A DNA stretch of 64,000 nt from Alistipes senegalensis JC50 (GCF_025145645.1 NZ_CP102252.1:372001-436000); one strand, 5' to 3'; numbered from the stretch's first letter, positions 37,463 to 45,924 are shown. Numbers and translations are program-made. The notes: generated from the letters alone by a model not told the origin.

Positions 37463-38938
37463 ATGCAACCCAAACACTTCGTCGCCTTCGACCTGGGGGC
37501 CACCAGCGGCCGCACCATTCTCGGCTCGCTCCGGGACGGAGAGCTCGTCCTCAAGGAACTGACCCGTTTCCCGAATACCATCCTGCCGCTGGGCGGACAT
37601 TATTACTGGAATATCTTTTCGCTCTACGAACACCTTTGCGAGGGACTGCGCGCCGCCGCCCGCGAAGGGGTCGAAATCGCCTCGGTCGGCATCGACACCT
37701 GGGGCGTCGATTTCGCCTTCGTCGGCAAGGACGGCTCGCTGCTGGGACTCCCCTACGCCTACCGCGACCCGCACACCGACGGCGCCCCCGAGGAGTATTT
37801 CTCCAAGGTGCTGCCCCGGGAGGAGGTCTACGGCGCGACGGGCATCCAGATCATGCAATTCAATTCGCTCTACCAGCTCTACGCCATGCAGCGCGACCGT
37901 TCGTCGCAGCTGGCCGCCGCCGAGCGGCTGCTCTTCATGCCCGACGCCCTGTCGTATCTGCTCACCGGGGAGATGGTCACCGAATACACCATCGCCTCGA
38001 CCTCGCAGCTGCTGAATCCCCGCACGAAGCGCATCGAAGCGCGTCTGCTGGAGAAAATGGGCCTTTCGCCCGAACTCTTCCCCCCGATCGTGATGCCGGG
38101 CCACCGGATCGGCACGCTCCGCGCCGAACTGGCCGCCGCCTGCGGACTTCCGCAGCTTCCCGTGATCGCCGTGGCGGGCCACGACACCGCGTCGGCCGTC
38201 GCCGCCGTACCGGCCGCCGACGAACGTTTCGCCTACCTCTCGTCGGGCACGTGGTCGCTCATGGGCATCGAGGTCCGCGAACCCTTCATCAACGAGCTGA
38301 CCGAACGCTACAACTTCACCAACGAAGGCGGCGTGGAGGGTACGACCCGCCTGCTGAAGAACATCACGGGCATGTGGATTCTGGAACAATGCCTCAGAAA
38401 ATGGAAGGACGAGGGCCGCGACTACACCTATCCCGAGATCGTGAAGATGGCCACCGGAGCCGCACCGTTCCGCACGATGATCGACCCCGACGACGCCTCG
38501 TTCGCCGCTCCGGGCGACATGCCTGCGGCGATCCGCGCCTACTGCGAACGCACGGGGCAGCCCGCGCCCGGCGACGACAGCGCCATGATCCGCGCCATCT
38601 TCGAAAGCCTCGCGCTCAAATACCGCTTCGTCCTCGACCGTTTCCGCTCGCTGGCGCCGTTCGAAATCGAACGCCTCCACGTCATCGGCGGCGGCTCGAA
38701 AAACGCCCTGCTGAACCAGTTCACGGCCGACTCGCTCGGAATTCCCGTGACGGCGGGCCCCTCGGAAGCCACGGCCGTGGGCAATATCATGCTTCAGGCC
38801 CGCGCCGCAGGATGCGTCGGCACGTTGCAGGAGATGCGCACGCTGATCGCCCGCTGCATCCCCGTCGAGGAGTTCACCCCGGGCGACACCGCCGCATGGG
38901 ATGCCGCCTACACCCGCTTCATGACAATCGTAAAATAA
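37463..38938 (+). CDS. rhaB: Rhamnulokinase
   Basis: A 491-residue FGGY-family kinase. The start at 37463 gives MQPKHFVAFDLGATSGRTILG, the standard N-terminus with the phosphate-1 loop; an upstream ATG at 37433 would add ten unlikely residues. Other landmarks are ASVGIDTWGVDFAFVG, SQLLNPRTKRIE, VAGHDTASAVAAVPA, the ATP-binding YLSSGTWSLMGIE and VIGGGSKNALLNQFTAD. It phosphorylates L-rhamnulose to L-rhamnulose 1-phosphate in the cytoplasm. It is the first gene of the rhaB-rhaA-rhaT-rhaD operon, with rhaA 18 bases downstream. Confidence 0.95.
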   Translation: MQPKHFVAFDLGATSGRTILGSLRDGELVLKELTRFPNTILPLGGHYYWNIFSLYEHLCEGLRAAAREGVEIASVGIDTWGVDFAFVGKDGSLLGLPYAYRDPHTDGAPEEYFSKVLPREEVYGATGIQIMQFNSLYQLYAMQRDRSSQLAAAERLLFMPDALSYLLTGEMVTEYTIASTSQLLNPRTKRIEARLLEKMGLSPELFPPIVMPGHRIGTLRAELAAACGLPQLPVIAVAGHDTASAVAAVPAADERFAYLSSGTWSLMGIEVREPFINELTERYNFTNEGGVEGTTRLLKNITGMWILEQCLRKWKDEGRDYTYPEIVKMATGAAPFRTMIDPDDASFAAPGDMPAAIRAYCERTGQPAPGDDSAMIRAIFESLALKYRFVLDRFRSLAPFEIERLHVIGGGSKNALLNQFTADSLGIPVTAGPSEATAVGNIMLQARAAGCVGTLQEMRTLIARCIPVEEFTPGDTAAWDAAYTRFMTIVK

Positions 38939-38956
38939 CTCAAAACACCACAAAAA

Positions 38957-40213
38957 ATGAAAACCGAACAGATTCAACAGACCTACGAGGTCGCAAAAGC
39001 ACGCTATGCCGATCTGGGCATCGACACCGAAGCCGCGCTCGCCGCTTTACAGAAAATATCCCTCTCGCTCCACTGCTGGCAGGCGGACGACGTGACGGGC
39101 TTCGAGAACCAGGGCGGCGACCTCACAGGCGGCATCCAGGCCACGGGCAACTACCCCGGCAAGGCCCGCAACATCGAGGAGCTGCGTGCCGACATCCTCA
39201 AAGCCAAGTCGTTCATCCCCGGCAAACACCGCCTGAACCTCCACGAGATCTACGGCGAATTCGGCGGCGAATTCATCGACCGCGACCGGGTGGAGCCCAA
39301 ACACTTCCAGGGCTGGATCGACTGGGCGAAGCAGAACGGCATGAAGCTCGACTTCAACTCCACGTCGTTCTCGCACCCCAAGAGCGGCAGCCTCTCGCTG
39401 TCGAACCCCGATCCCGAAATCCGCAGCTTCTGGATCGAGCACACCAAGCGCTGCCGCGCCATCGCCGAGGAGATGGGCAAGGCGCAGGGCGATCCCTGCA
39501 TCATGAACGTCTGGGTGCACGACGGCTCGAAAGACCTCACGGTCAACCGCATGAAATACCGGGAGCTTCTGAAAGACTCGCTCGACAAGATCTTCGAGCA
39601 GAAATACGACAACATGAAGGACTGCATCGAATCGAAGGTCTTCGGCATCGGGCTGGAGAGCTACACCGTGGGTTCGAACGACTTCTACATCGGCTACGGC
39701 ACCTCGCGCGGCAAGATCGTGACCCTCGACACGGGCCACTTCCACCCCACGGAGATCGTCGCCGACAAGCTCTCGTCGCTGCTGCTGTTCATCCCCGAGG
39801 TGATGCTGCACGTCTCGCGTCCCGTGCGCTGGGACTCGGACCACGTGACGATCATGAACGACGAGACGCAGGAGCTCATGAAGGAGATCGTGCGCTGCGA
39901 CGCCCTCGACCGCGTGCACATCGGTCTGGACTACTTCGACGCCTCGATCAACCGCATCGGCGCCTATGTCGTCGGCTCGCGCGCCACGCAGAAGTGCCTG
40001 ATGCAGGCCCTGCTGGAACCGCTGGCCAAACTGCGCGAATACGAGGCCAACGGACAGGGCTTCGAGCGTCTGGCGCTGCTCGAAGAGTCGAAGTCGATGC
40101 CCTGGAACGCCGTGTGGGACATGTTCTGCCTGCGCAACAACGTGCCCGTCGGCGAGGAGTTCATCGCCGAAATCCAGAAATACGAACGCGAGGTCACCTC
40201 GAAACGCGCGTAA
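38957..40213 (+). CDS. rhaA: L-rhamnose isomerase
   Basis: A 418-residue enzyme of full family length. Landmarks of RhaA include SLHCWQADDVTGFE, KHRLNLHEIYGEF, LDFNSTSFSHPKSG, CIMNVWVHDGSKD, VLGSNDFYIGYGTS-like VGSNDFYIGYGTSRGK and LDTGHFHPTE, which supplies metal ligands (His/Asp). It converts L-rhamnose to L-rhamnulose with Mn2+ or a similar metal. It lies between rhaB and rhaT with short gaps, consistent with one transcript. Confidence 0.96.
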   Translation: MKTEQIQQTYEVAKARYADLGIDTEAALAALQKISLSLHCWQADDVTGFENQGGDLTGGIQATGNYPGKARNIEELRADILKAKSFIPGKHRLNLHEIYGEFGGEFIDRDRVEPKHFQGWIDWAKQNGMKLDFNSTSFSHPKSGSLSLSNPDPEIRSFWIEHTKRCRAIAEEMGKAQGDPCIMNVWVHDGSKDLTVNRMKYRELLKDSLDKIFEQKYDNMKDCIESKVFGIGLESYTVGSNDFYIGYGTSRGKIVTLDTGHFHPTEIVADKLSSLLLFIPEVMLHVSRPVRWDSDHVTIMNDETQELMKEIVRCDALDRVHIGLDYFDASINRIGAYVVGSRATQKCLMQALLEPLAKLREYEANGQGFERLALLEESKSMPWNAVWDMFCLRNNVPVGEEFIAEIQKYEREVTSKRA

Positions 40214-40216
40214 ATC

Positions 40217-41245
40217 ATGGAGATACTCATCGGATTGCTGATCATCGCCGTCGGCAGCTTCGGACAGTCGAGCTCCTACGTCCCGATCAAAAAAGTCAGG
40301 GAGTGGAGCTGGGAAAGTTTCTGGCTCGTGCAGGGAATTTTCGCCTGGCTGGTCTTCCCGCTGCTGGGGGCCCTGATCGCCGTGCCCGAGGGCGGCTCGC
40401 TCTTCACCCTGCTGGGTGAGGGCGGCGCCCTCAAGGCCGTTGTATACGGGGCCCTGTGGGGCGTCGGCGGCCTGACGTTCGGACTCTCGATGCGCTACCT
40501 CGGGGTGGCGCTCGGGCAGTCGATCTCACTGGGCACCTGCTCGGCCTTCGGAACGCTCCTCCCGGCGCTGTTCGCCGGCACGGACCTCCTGCACGGGCAG
40601 GGGCTCGTCCTGCTGCTGGGCGTCTGCGTGACCCTCGCCGGCATCGCCGTGATCGGCTACGCCGGGTCGCTGCGCGCCGCCGACATGACCGAAGAGGAGA
40701 AACGCGCCGCGATCAAGGATTTCGCGCTGACCAAGGGCCTCGCCGTGGCGCTGCTGGCCGGCGTGATGAGCGCCTGCTTCGCACTGGGCCTCGACGCAGG
40801 GGCCCCGATCAAGGCCGCGGCCGCGGCGCAGGGCGTCGATCCGCTCTACGCGGGGCTTCCGGTCATCCTGCTCGTCACCCTGGGCGGCTTCCTGACCAAT
40901 GCCGCCTACTGCATCTGGCAGAACGTCCGCAACCGCACCGCCGGAGAGTATTTCGGCGTGCGGGGTTCGGTGCTGGTCAACAACCTGCTGTTCTGTGCTT
41001 TGGCCGGCGTGCTGTGGTACTCGCAGTTCTTCGGCCTGGAGATGGGCAAGAGCTTCCTCACCGGATCGCCCGTCATTCTGGCCTTCTCGTGGAGCATCCT
41101 GATGTCGCTCAACGTCATCTTCTCGAACGTCTGGGGCATCCTGCTCAAAGAGTGGAAAGGCTGCGACGGCCGCACGCTGGCGACGCTCGCCGCCGGACTT
41201 GCGATCCTGCTCTTCTCGATCTTCTTCCCTTCGCTATTCCAATAA
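40217..41245 (+). CDS. rhaT: L-rhamnose/proton symporter
   Basis: A 342-residue inner-membrane protein with about ten predicted helices. The sequence follows the RhaT family: SSYVPIKKVREWSWESFWLVQGIFAW near the N-terminus, LWGVGGLTFGLSMRYLGVALGQS, and SACFALGLDAGAPI in the middle. It imports L-rhamnose with protons. It starts 3 bases after rhaA, and its stop codon directly abuts the rhaD start (zero gap), so translation is likely coupled. Confidence 0.95.
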   Translation: MEILIGLLIIAVGSFGQSSSYVPIKKVREWSWESFWLVQGIFAWLVFPLLGALIAVPEGGSLFTLLGEGGALKAVVYGALWGVGGLTFGLSMRYLGVALGQSISLGTCSAFGTLLPALFAGTDLLHGQGLVLLLGVCVTLAGIAVIGYAGSLRAADMTEEEKRAAIKDFALTKGLAVALLAGVMSACFALGLDAGAPIKAAAAAQGVDPLYAGLPVILLVTLGGFLTNAAYCIWQNVRNRTAGEYFGVRGSVLVNNLLFCALAGVLWYSQFFGLEMGKSFLTGSPVILAFSWSILMSLNVIFSNVWGILLKEWKGCDGRTLATLAAGLAILLFSIFFPSLFQ

Positions 41246-42058
41246 ATGACCGATATGAAATCAATCCTCGAAAACCGTCCCGAACTGGCCCAGCGGGTGG
41301 CCGAAGTCGCCGAAGTCGCCGGCTACCTCTGGCAGAAAGGCTGGGCCGAACGCAACGGCGGCAACATCACGGTCAACGTCACGGCCTATGCCGACGACGA
41401 GATCCGTTCGATGGCCCCGATCAGCGATCCGGTTCCGTTCGGCATGACGCTACCACACCTCAAAGGGTGCTATTTCTTCTGCAAGGGCACCAACCGCCGC
41501 ATGCGCGACCTGGCGCGGCGGCCGATGGAAAACGGTTCGGTGATCCGCATCCTCGACGACTGCGCGTCGTACGAAATCGTCGCCGACAACCCCGTGAAGC
41601 CCACCTCCGAGCTGGCTTCGCACCTGGCGATGCACGACCAGATGATCGCCTCGGGCAATGGCTACACCGCCGCCGTCCACACCCACCCGATCGACCTCGT
41701 GGCCATGACCCACAACCCGGCATTCCTCGCTAAGGACGTGCTGACGAACCTCCTGTGGTCGATGATTCCCGAGACGCGGGCCTTCTGTCCCAAGGGTCTC
41801 GGCATCGTGCCTTACAAGATGCCGAGTTCCACCGAGCTGGCCGAGGCCACCATCGAACAGCTTCGGGAATACGACGTGGTGATGTGGGAGAAGCACGGCG
41901 TCTGCGCCGTGGGTCCCGACATCATGGAGGCTTTCGACCAGATCGACGTGCTTTCGAAATCGGCGCAGATCTATCTGACTGCCAAGTCGATGGGATTCGA
42001 GCCGACGGGCACCACCCAGGAACAGATGGACGAACTCAAACGAGCTTTCAACCTCTGA
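41246..42058 (+). CDS. rhaD: Rhamnulose-1-phosphate aldolase
   Basis: A 270-residue class II aldolase of the RhaD/FucA family. Visible landmarks: WAERNGGNITVNVT (substrate phosphate binding), ELASHLAMHDQM, the zinc ligands in HTHPIDLVAMTHNP, and WEKHGVCAVGPD. It splits L-rhamnulose 1-phosphate into dihydroxyacetone phosphate and L-lactaldehyde. The start at 41246 follows the rhaT stop with no gap; MKSILENRP at 41255 is the alternative start. No lactaldehyde reductase or dehydrogenase gene is present nearby, so that step must be encoded elsewhere. Confidence 0.95.
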   Translation: MTDMKSILENRPELAQRVAEVAEVAGYLWQKGWAERNGGNITVNVTAYADDEIRSMAPISDPVPFGMTLPHLKGCYFFCKGTNRRMRDLARRPMENGSVIRILDDCASYEIVADNPVKPTSELASHLAMHDQMIASGNGYTAAVHTHPIDLVAMTHNPAFLAKDVLTNLLWSMIPETRAFCPKGLGIVPYKMPSSTELAEATIEQLREYDVVMWEKHGVCAVGPDIMEAFDQIDVLSKSAQIYLTAKSMGFEPTGTTQEQMDELKRAFNL

Positions 42059-42065
42059 TGCGGGT

Positions 42066-43646
42066 ATGAGACAGACGAAAACCGTCCGAACGCTTCTGCT
42101 GGCCCTGCTGGCACTCGCCGGATGTTCGGCATCTTTGGCAGAGTCCAACGATGACGAACGCCTGCCCGAATCCACCCGCACGCCGGGCTATGAATCCGGC
42201 GCGAGTCTCGAAGTGCGTGTCGGCCGTTCGACGGGTGTCACGCTCGCCGGACTGGGCGTGGAGCTCGACCCGCATTTCCTGTCGCAGAACGTCACCCGCC
42301 ACGACGGCGCCAAAGCCTCGGACTGGGACGAGATCGTCGTGCCGCGCATCCGCAAGATGGGCATTCAGCGCTTCCGCGTGATGCTGCTGCCCCACTGGTG
42401 GGAACCCCTCAACGACAACGGCGATCCCGGCGTCGCAGCCCTCGACCGCTTCACGTTCGAATCGGCCGAGATGCGGTCGCTCTACAAAGTGCTGGACATC
42501 GCTCAGGAGATGAACGCCGACGTGACGCTCGTGCTGTGGGGATGCCCCACCTACTGCGACCTGCTCGATCCGGCCTATGCCGGAGTGAAGCGCCATTTCC
42601 TCTGCTCGTCCGAAGGGACGAACTGGGTCGTGGAGCCCGCCGACAGCGAGGAGTTCGCCGAGAGTTTCTCGACCGTGGTCAAACACCTGATCGAACGGCG
42701 GGGCTACACCTGCATCAAGGAACTGACGCCCTTCAACGAGCCCGACGGCAATATCATTCCGCTCGAACGCTACGTTCCGCTGGCCAAGGTCCTCGACCGG
42801 CGCCTGCGCGCAGATGGAATCCGCGACAAGGTGCGGCTCAACCTCTCGGACAACACCGACACGCGGCATTTCTTCCTCGAAGGATGCGCCCGGGAATTGT
42901 CGCAGGAAGCCGACCTGTTCAACAGCCACACCTACATTTTCGGTTACGACACCCCCAACAGCACGGTCCTCGCGTGGGAGGAGGCCAACGTCGCCGCAGC
43001 CGCCACGGCGGGAAAAAACCATTTCGTCGGGGAATTCGGCTCGAACCAGTGCGTCGGCGCCACGCGGCAGACGGACATCGACCGTTATGACCGGGGCGTA
43101 CTGATGACACGGCTGGTCGTGAACTTCCTCAACGCAGGAGCCGTCGGCACGAGCTACTGGAGTCTCATCGACCAGTATTACGGCCGCAACGAGTCTTATG
43201 CCGCGATGCAGCAGCTCGGAATGTGGCGTTACATGCGGGCCGCCTACCGTCAGGACCCCGATCCGGGCGTCTACGACCGGCTGACGGACGACTACCAGCC
43301 GCGGCCGCAGTACTACGCCTATTCGCTGCTGACGCGCTTCATACGCAAGGGTTCGGAGGTCTATCCGCTCGACCTCGGCAATGAATTCGCAGCCGGAACG
43401 GCCGTCCGCGCCGCCGCCGGCCGCTGGACCTATGTGATCGCCAACGCCACGGACGAGACCCTGAGTTTCGACCTGAAAAACACGCTCCGCGGCGGCATGT
43501 CGGCCTGCAAGGTCTACGTCTACGAAGAGCGGCGTTTGCCCGACGGTGACGAACTGATCGCCCCGTCATTGCAACTCGAAAACAGCGGCGGCACATTCTG
43601 CGTCGGCGTCAAGGCCCGCAGCGTCATCGTGCTCACGCAGCTCTGA
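42066..43646 (+). CDS. Clan GH-A glycoside hydrolase lipoprotein in the rhamnose operon
   Basis: A 526-residue lipoprotein (lipobox Cys20, LLALAGC). It has a TIM barrel of clan GH-A type: VTLAGLGVELDPHFLSQN, RKMGIQRFRVMLLPHWW, the probable acid/base Glu225 in ELTPFNEPDG and nucleophile Glu323 in HFVGEFGSNQ. A C-terminal beta-sandwich (about residues 435-526) is typical of GH30/GH39/GH5-like enzymes. The exact family is not clear. It starts 7 bases after rhaD, so it is co-transcribed with rhamnose catabolism and probably attacks a rhamnose-containing polysaccharide at the cell surface. Confidence 0.75.
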   Translation: MRQTKTVRTLLLALLALAGCSASLAESNDDERLPESTRTPGYESGASLEVRVGRSTGVTLAGLGVELDPHFLSQNVTRHDGAKASDWDEIVVPRIRKMGIQRFRVMLLPHWWEPLNDNGDPGVAALDRFTFESAEMRSLYKVLDIAQEMNADVTLVLWGCPTYCDLLDPAYAGVKRHFLCSSEGTNWVVEPADSEEFAESFSTVVKHLIERRGYTCIKELTPFNEPDGNIIPLERYVPLAKVLDRRLRADGIRDKVRLNLSDNTDTRHFFLEGCARELSQEADLFNSHTYIFGYDTPNSTVLAWEEANVAAAATAGKNHFVGEFGSNQCVGATRQTDIDRYDRGVLMTRLVVNFLNAGAVGTSYWSLIDQYYGRNESYAAMQQLGMWRYMRAAYRQDPDPGVYDRLTDDYQPRPQYYAYSLLTRFIRKGSEVYPLDLGNEFAAGTAVRAAAGRWTYVIANATDETLSFDLKNTLRGGMSACKVYVYEERRLPDGDELIAPSLQLENSGGTFCVGVKARSVIVLTQL

Positions 43647-43670
43647 CACCTCCCGGCCGCTCTGCAAACA

Positions 43671-43703
43671 AAACCCCCGCAAGGCTTTTCCTTGCGGGGG
43701 TTT
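43671..43703. terminator. Bidirectional terminator between convergent operons
   Basis: The 14-base stem AAACCCCCGCAAGG/CCTTGCGGGGGTTT closes a 5-base loop, with a T tract on the plus side and an A tract (T on the minus strand) on the other side. It terminates the rhamnose operon and the convergent DUF4465 gene. Confidence 0.85.
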
Positions 43704-43724
43704 GTTTTTATCGCTGCTCACCGT

Positions 43725-44483
43725 CTACTTCTCGTAGGTCAGGTTGTCAATGGCAAAATAAGTCGGACACATAGAATCGGTCGTCGATAATGCGAAGGTC
43801 AGCGAAGTCACCGTTCCGAGCGACGACAGATCGACCGTCTCCCAACCCGACTTCACCGTTTCCGAAGCCTTGTCAACAAGCATGACGGTAACTTCACCCG
43901 TTTTAGCACTGCTGTTATAGCCCGTAATGACGACTTTCACATCAACGAGCGCAGCCGGCGTAGTCCCCTCAAAATAGAGGTACAGATAGGTCATATTGGC
44001 CACGGCGACCGAAACGGGAGCCACGGCGGTGGCGAACTCAATCGTAGGGACTCCCCTATTTTCCGGCGTCCAAGCCGCATAATAGGCCGCTGCGAACTGC
44101 GCCGAACCGTTGGCGCCTCCGTCGGCATAAACGCTCTTGTCGTTGGTGTAACCTTCGGTCTTCTTGTCCGTGTGATTCGAGATCACGAAACCGTTCCACG
44201 TTTCGTAGGTATGGCCGTAATCCGAATAATAGGTATAAACCTTGGCCTCTTTCTCCGTGTAAACCGGACCGTAATAAATATTCGATTTAATGGGACTTCC
44301 CGAATAGTCCGTATCGTCCTGCTCCGTAGCCTGGTCCTTGCCCCAGATGAAGCCGTCAGTGCCCAAAGCGGCCTGTTCGAATCCTATCGTCTGAATCTGC
44401 GGTCCGTCGTTGTCATCGTCGCAGCCTACGAAAGCCAGTGCGGCCAATAAGATAAGGGGGGGGGTAACAAGAAATCTTTTCAT
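43725..44483 (-). CDS. DUF4465 surface lipoprotein, BtuH-like (B12-regulated)
   Basis: A 252-residue lipoprotein; ATG at 44483 starts the signal peptide, and lipobox Cys21 lies in FVGC. After an Asp/Asn linker the sequence is a DUF4465-type beta protein: DGFIWGKDQAT, GPVYTEKEAKVYTYYSDYGHTYETWNGFVISNHTD, TYLYLYFEGTTPAALVDVKVVITGYN and the terminal MCPTYFAIDNLTYE. Proteins of this family are found in Bacteroides B12 loci and, from memory, include the B12-binding BtuH group. The cobalamin riboswitch directly upstream supports surface cobamide binding. Codons 7-10 contain a run of nine C residues inside the signal peptide (44456-44464). Confidence 0.82.
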   Translation of the reverse strand: MKRFLVTPPLILLAALAFVGCDDDNDGPQIQTIGFEQAALGTDGFIWGKDQATEQDDTDYSGSPIKSNIYYGPVYTEKEAKVYTYYSDYGHTYETWNGFVISNHTDKKTEGYTNDKSVYADGGANGSAQFAAAYYAAWTPENRGVPTIEFATAVAPVSVAVANMTYLYLYFEGTTPAALVDVKVVITGYNSSAKTGEVTVMLVDKASETVKSGWETVDLSSLGTVTSLTFALSTTDSMCPTYFAIDNLTYEK

Positions 44484-44671
44484 CTTTTTTTTGTTTTGGA
44501 TTTTTGATATGTTCGTAAAATAAAAAAATCCGGTCCCGGAACCTCCCGGAATCGAATCTCCTTTTCGTCTCAGGCCGCCTTCCGGCCGCCGTTCCGTGGC
44601 CAGGCCACAAAACCCCACGATGCTCCGTTCTCCGCAGATGCGCTCGAAAAAAAGATCCTCCTCCTGAGGGA

Positions 44672-44846
44672 GATGCAAGGCAGGTCTTCTGGCTCGTCCC
44701 TGCCGCAACGCCTTCCCGGCCCTGAGACCAGTGGCTTCAGCGTGTTGCGGCAACTCTCGGAACTTACAGCAGCGGGAACTGCTGCCGATTCTCACGGCAT
44801 TCCCTTTTCATCACACGGGGCCTTGCCCGGCCCTTTGTGAACCATT
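44672..44846 (-). ncRNA. Cobalamin (B12) riboswitch
   Basis: Read on the minus strand the leader shows GATGAAAAGGGAATGCCGTGAG, CTGCTGTAAG, GCCACTGG, GCCGGGAAGGCG and GGGACGAGCCAGAAGACCTGCC in that order, the cobalamin aptamer landmarks. It precedes the DUF4465 lipoprotein gene on the same strand by about 190 bases. Expression should be low when cobalamin is plentiful. Confidence 0.92.
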
Positions 44847-44852
44847 GCGGCA

Positions 44853-44860
44853 CAAAATTA
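44853..44860 (-). promoter_or_regulatory. Putative -7 element of the minus-strand B12-riboswitch transcript
   Basis: On the minus strand this is TAATTTTG, an exact TAnnTTTG match immediately before the riboswitch. It is divergent from, and only 13 bases away from, the fabD -7 box. Confidence 0.55.
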
Positions 44861-44873
44861 GAAAATAAATTCG

Positions 44874-44881
44874 TATCTTTG
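44874..44881 (+). promoter_or_regulatory. Putative -7 element of fabD
   Basis: TATCTTTG is an exact TAnnTTTG match 29 bases before the fabD start codon. Confidence 0.6.
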
Positions 44882-44910
44882 CCCCGCAAACGTAAAAAAA
44901 CGCGAAAATT

Positions 44911-45792
44911 ATGAAACACGCATACGTATTTCCGGGTCAGGGCGCTCAGGCCGTCGGCATGGGCAAAGACCTCTACGACAACGTTCCGGCCGCGAAAGAG
45001 CTCTTCGAGAAGGCCAACGAAATCCTCGGATTCCGCATCACCGACATCATGTTCGCCGGTACGGACGAGGAGCTGAAGCAGACCAAGGTCACCCAACCCG
45101 CCGTGTTCCTCCACTCGGTCATCATGGCCAAGGCGCTGGGTGTGAAGCCCGATGCCGTCGCCGGACACTCCCTGGGCGAGTTCTCGGCCCTCGTGGTTGC
45201 GGGAGCCCTCTCGTTCGAAGACGGACTGAAACTCGTTTCGAAGCGTGCCATGGCCATGCAGGCCGCCTGCGAGGCCCAGCCCGGCACGATGGCCGCCATT
45301 CTCGGTCTGGAAGACAGCGCAGTCGAGGAGATCTGCGCATCGGTCGATGGCGTGGTCGTCGCCGCCAACTACAACTGCCCGGGCCAGCTGGTCATCTCGG
45401 GAGCCGTGGAGGCCGTAGAGGCCGCCTGTGAGAAAGCCAAGGCCGCAGGCGCCCGCCGCGCCCTGCGTCTGCCCGTGGGCGGCGCGTTCCACTCGCCGCT
45501 GATGGAGCCCGCCAAGCAGGAGCTCGAAAAGGCCATCTCCGAGGCGCCGTTCCAGACGCCCGTGTGCCCGATCTATCAGAACGTGGATGCCAAACCCTAC
45601 ACCGATCCCGCCGCCATCAAGGCCAACCTGATCGCCCAGCTGACGGCCCCCGTGCGCTGGACCTACATCGTCAAGAACATGCTGGCCGACGGCGTGACGG
45701 AATTCACCGAACTCGGCCCCGGCACCGTCCTGCAAGGTCTCATCCGCAAGGTGGACGCAAATGCCGCCGTGGAGTCGAAATCGACCTTATAG
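44911..45792 (+). CDS. fabD: Malonyl-CoA:acyl-carrier-protein transacylase
   Basis: A 293-residue cytoplasmic enzyme of full family length. The N-terminal YVFPGQGAQAVGMGKDL is the standard oxyanion-hole region, the nucleophile is Ser87 in GHSLGEFSAL, the malonyl-binding Arg lies in KLVSKRAMAMQ, and the catalytic His is in VGGAFHSPLM. It transfers malonyl groups from CoA to acyl carrier protein for fatty acid synthesis. It appears to be a single-gene transcript, with its own -7 box and a strong terminator after it. Confidence 0.97.
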   Translation: MKHAYVFPGQGAQAVGMGKDLYDNVPAAKELFEKANEILGFRITDIMFAGTDEELKQTKVTQPAVFLHSVIMAKALGVKPDAVAGHSLGEFSALVVAGALSFEDGLKLVSKRAMAMQAACEAQPGTMAAILGLEDSAVEEICASVDGVVVAANYNCPGQLVISGAVEAVEAACEKAKAAGARRALRLPVGGAFHSPLMEPAKQELEKAISEAPFQTPVCPIYQNVDAKPYTDPAAIKANLIAQLTAPVRWTYIVKNMLADGVTEFTELGPGTVLQGLIRKVDANAAVESKSTL

Positions 45793-45810
45793 GAGAAAAA
45801 ACCGCACTTA

Positions 45811-45845
45811 AAAATCAACGCACTGAAAATCAGTGCGTTGATTTT
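45811..45845 (+). terminator. Terminator of fabD
   Basis: A perfect 16-base stem (AAAATCAACGCACTGA and its complement) closes the 3-base loop aaa and is followed by T residues, 18 bases after the fabD stop. Confidence 0.88.
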
Positions 45846-45868
45846 TTATATCCCGTCCCGGAATAAAA

Positions 45869-45907
45869 TTTATTAAATTTTATTAAAAATTGATTGCATT
45901 TATTAAA
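45869..45907. promoter_or_regulatory. Three phased TTTATTAAA repeats, probable ROK-repressor operator
   Basis: TTTATTAAA occurs at 45869, 45879 and 45899, that is, at spacings of 10 and 20 bases, which places all three on the same face of the helix. Each is nearly palindromic (TTTA-T-TAAA is a 9-base symmetric site apart from its centre). They lie just upstream of, and within, the promoter of the ROK-family repressor gene, consistent with autoregulation. Confidence 0.55.
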
Positions 45908-45916
45908 TAAACTCGT

Positions 45917-45924
45917 TATATTTG
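45917..45924 (+). promoter_or_regulatory. Putative -7 element of the ROK repressor gene
   Basis: TATATTTG is an exact TAnnTTTG match 27 bases before the start codon at 45952. Confidence 0.6.

Noticed and set aside
37423..40419. 998-codon plus-strand frame overlapping rhaB and rhaA
   Set aside because: Arg/His/Pro-rich translation with no motif; it is a shifted frame of two clearly identified enzymes.
38957..42058. A new sugar pathway instead of rhamnose catabolism
   Set aside because: RhaB, RhaA, RhaT and RhaD all match their families over full length with intact active-site motifs and standard order, so ordinary L-rhamnose catabolism explains them.
44484..44795. N-terminal extension of the DUF4465 lipoprotein
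   Set aside because: It translates the riboswitch leader; the signal peptide begins at 44483.
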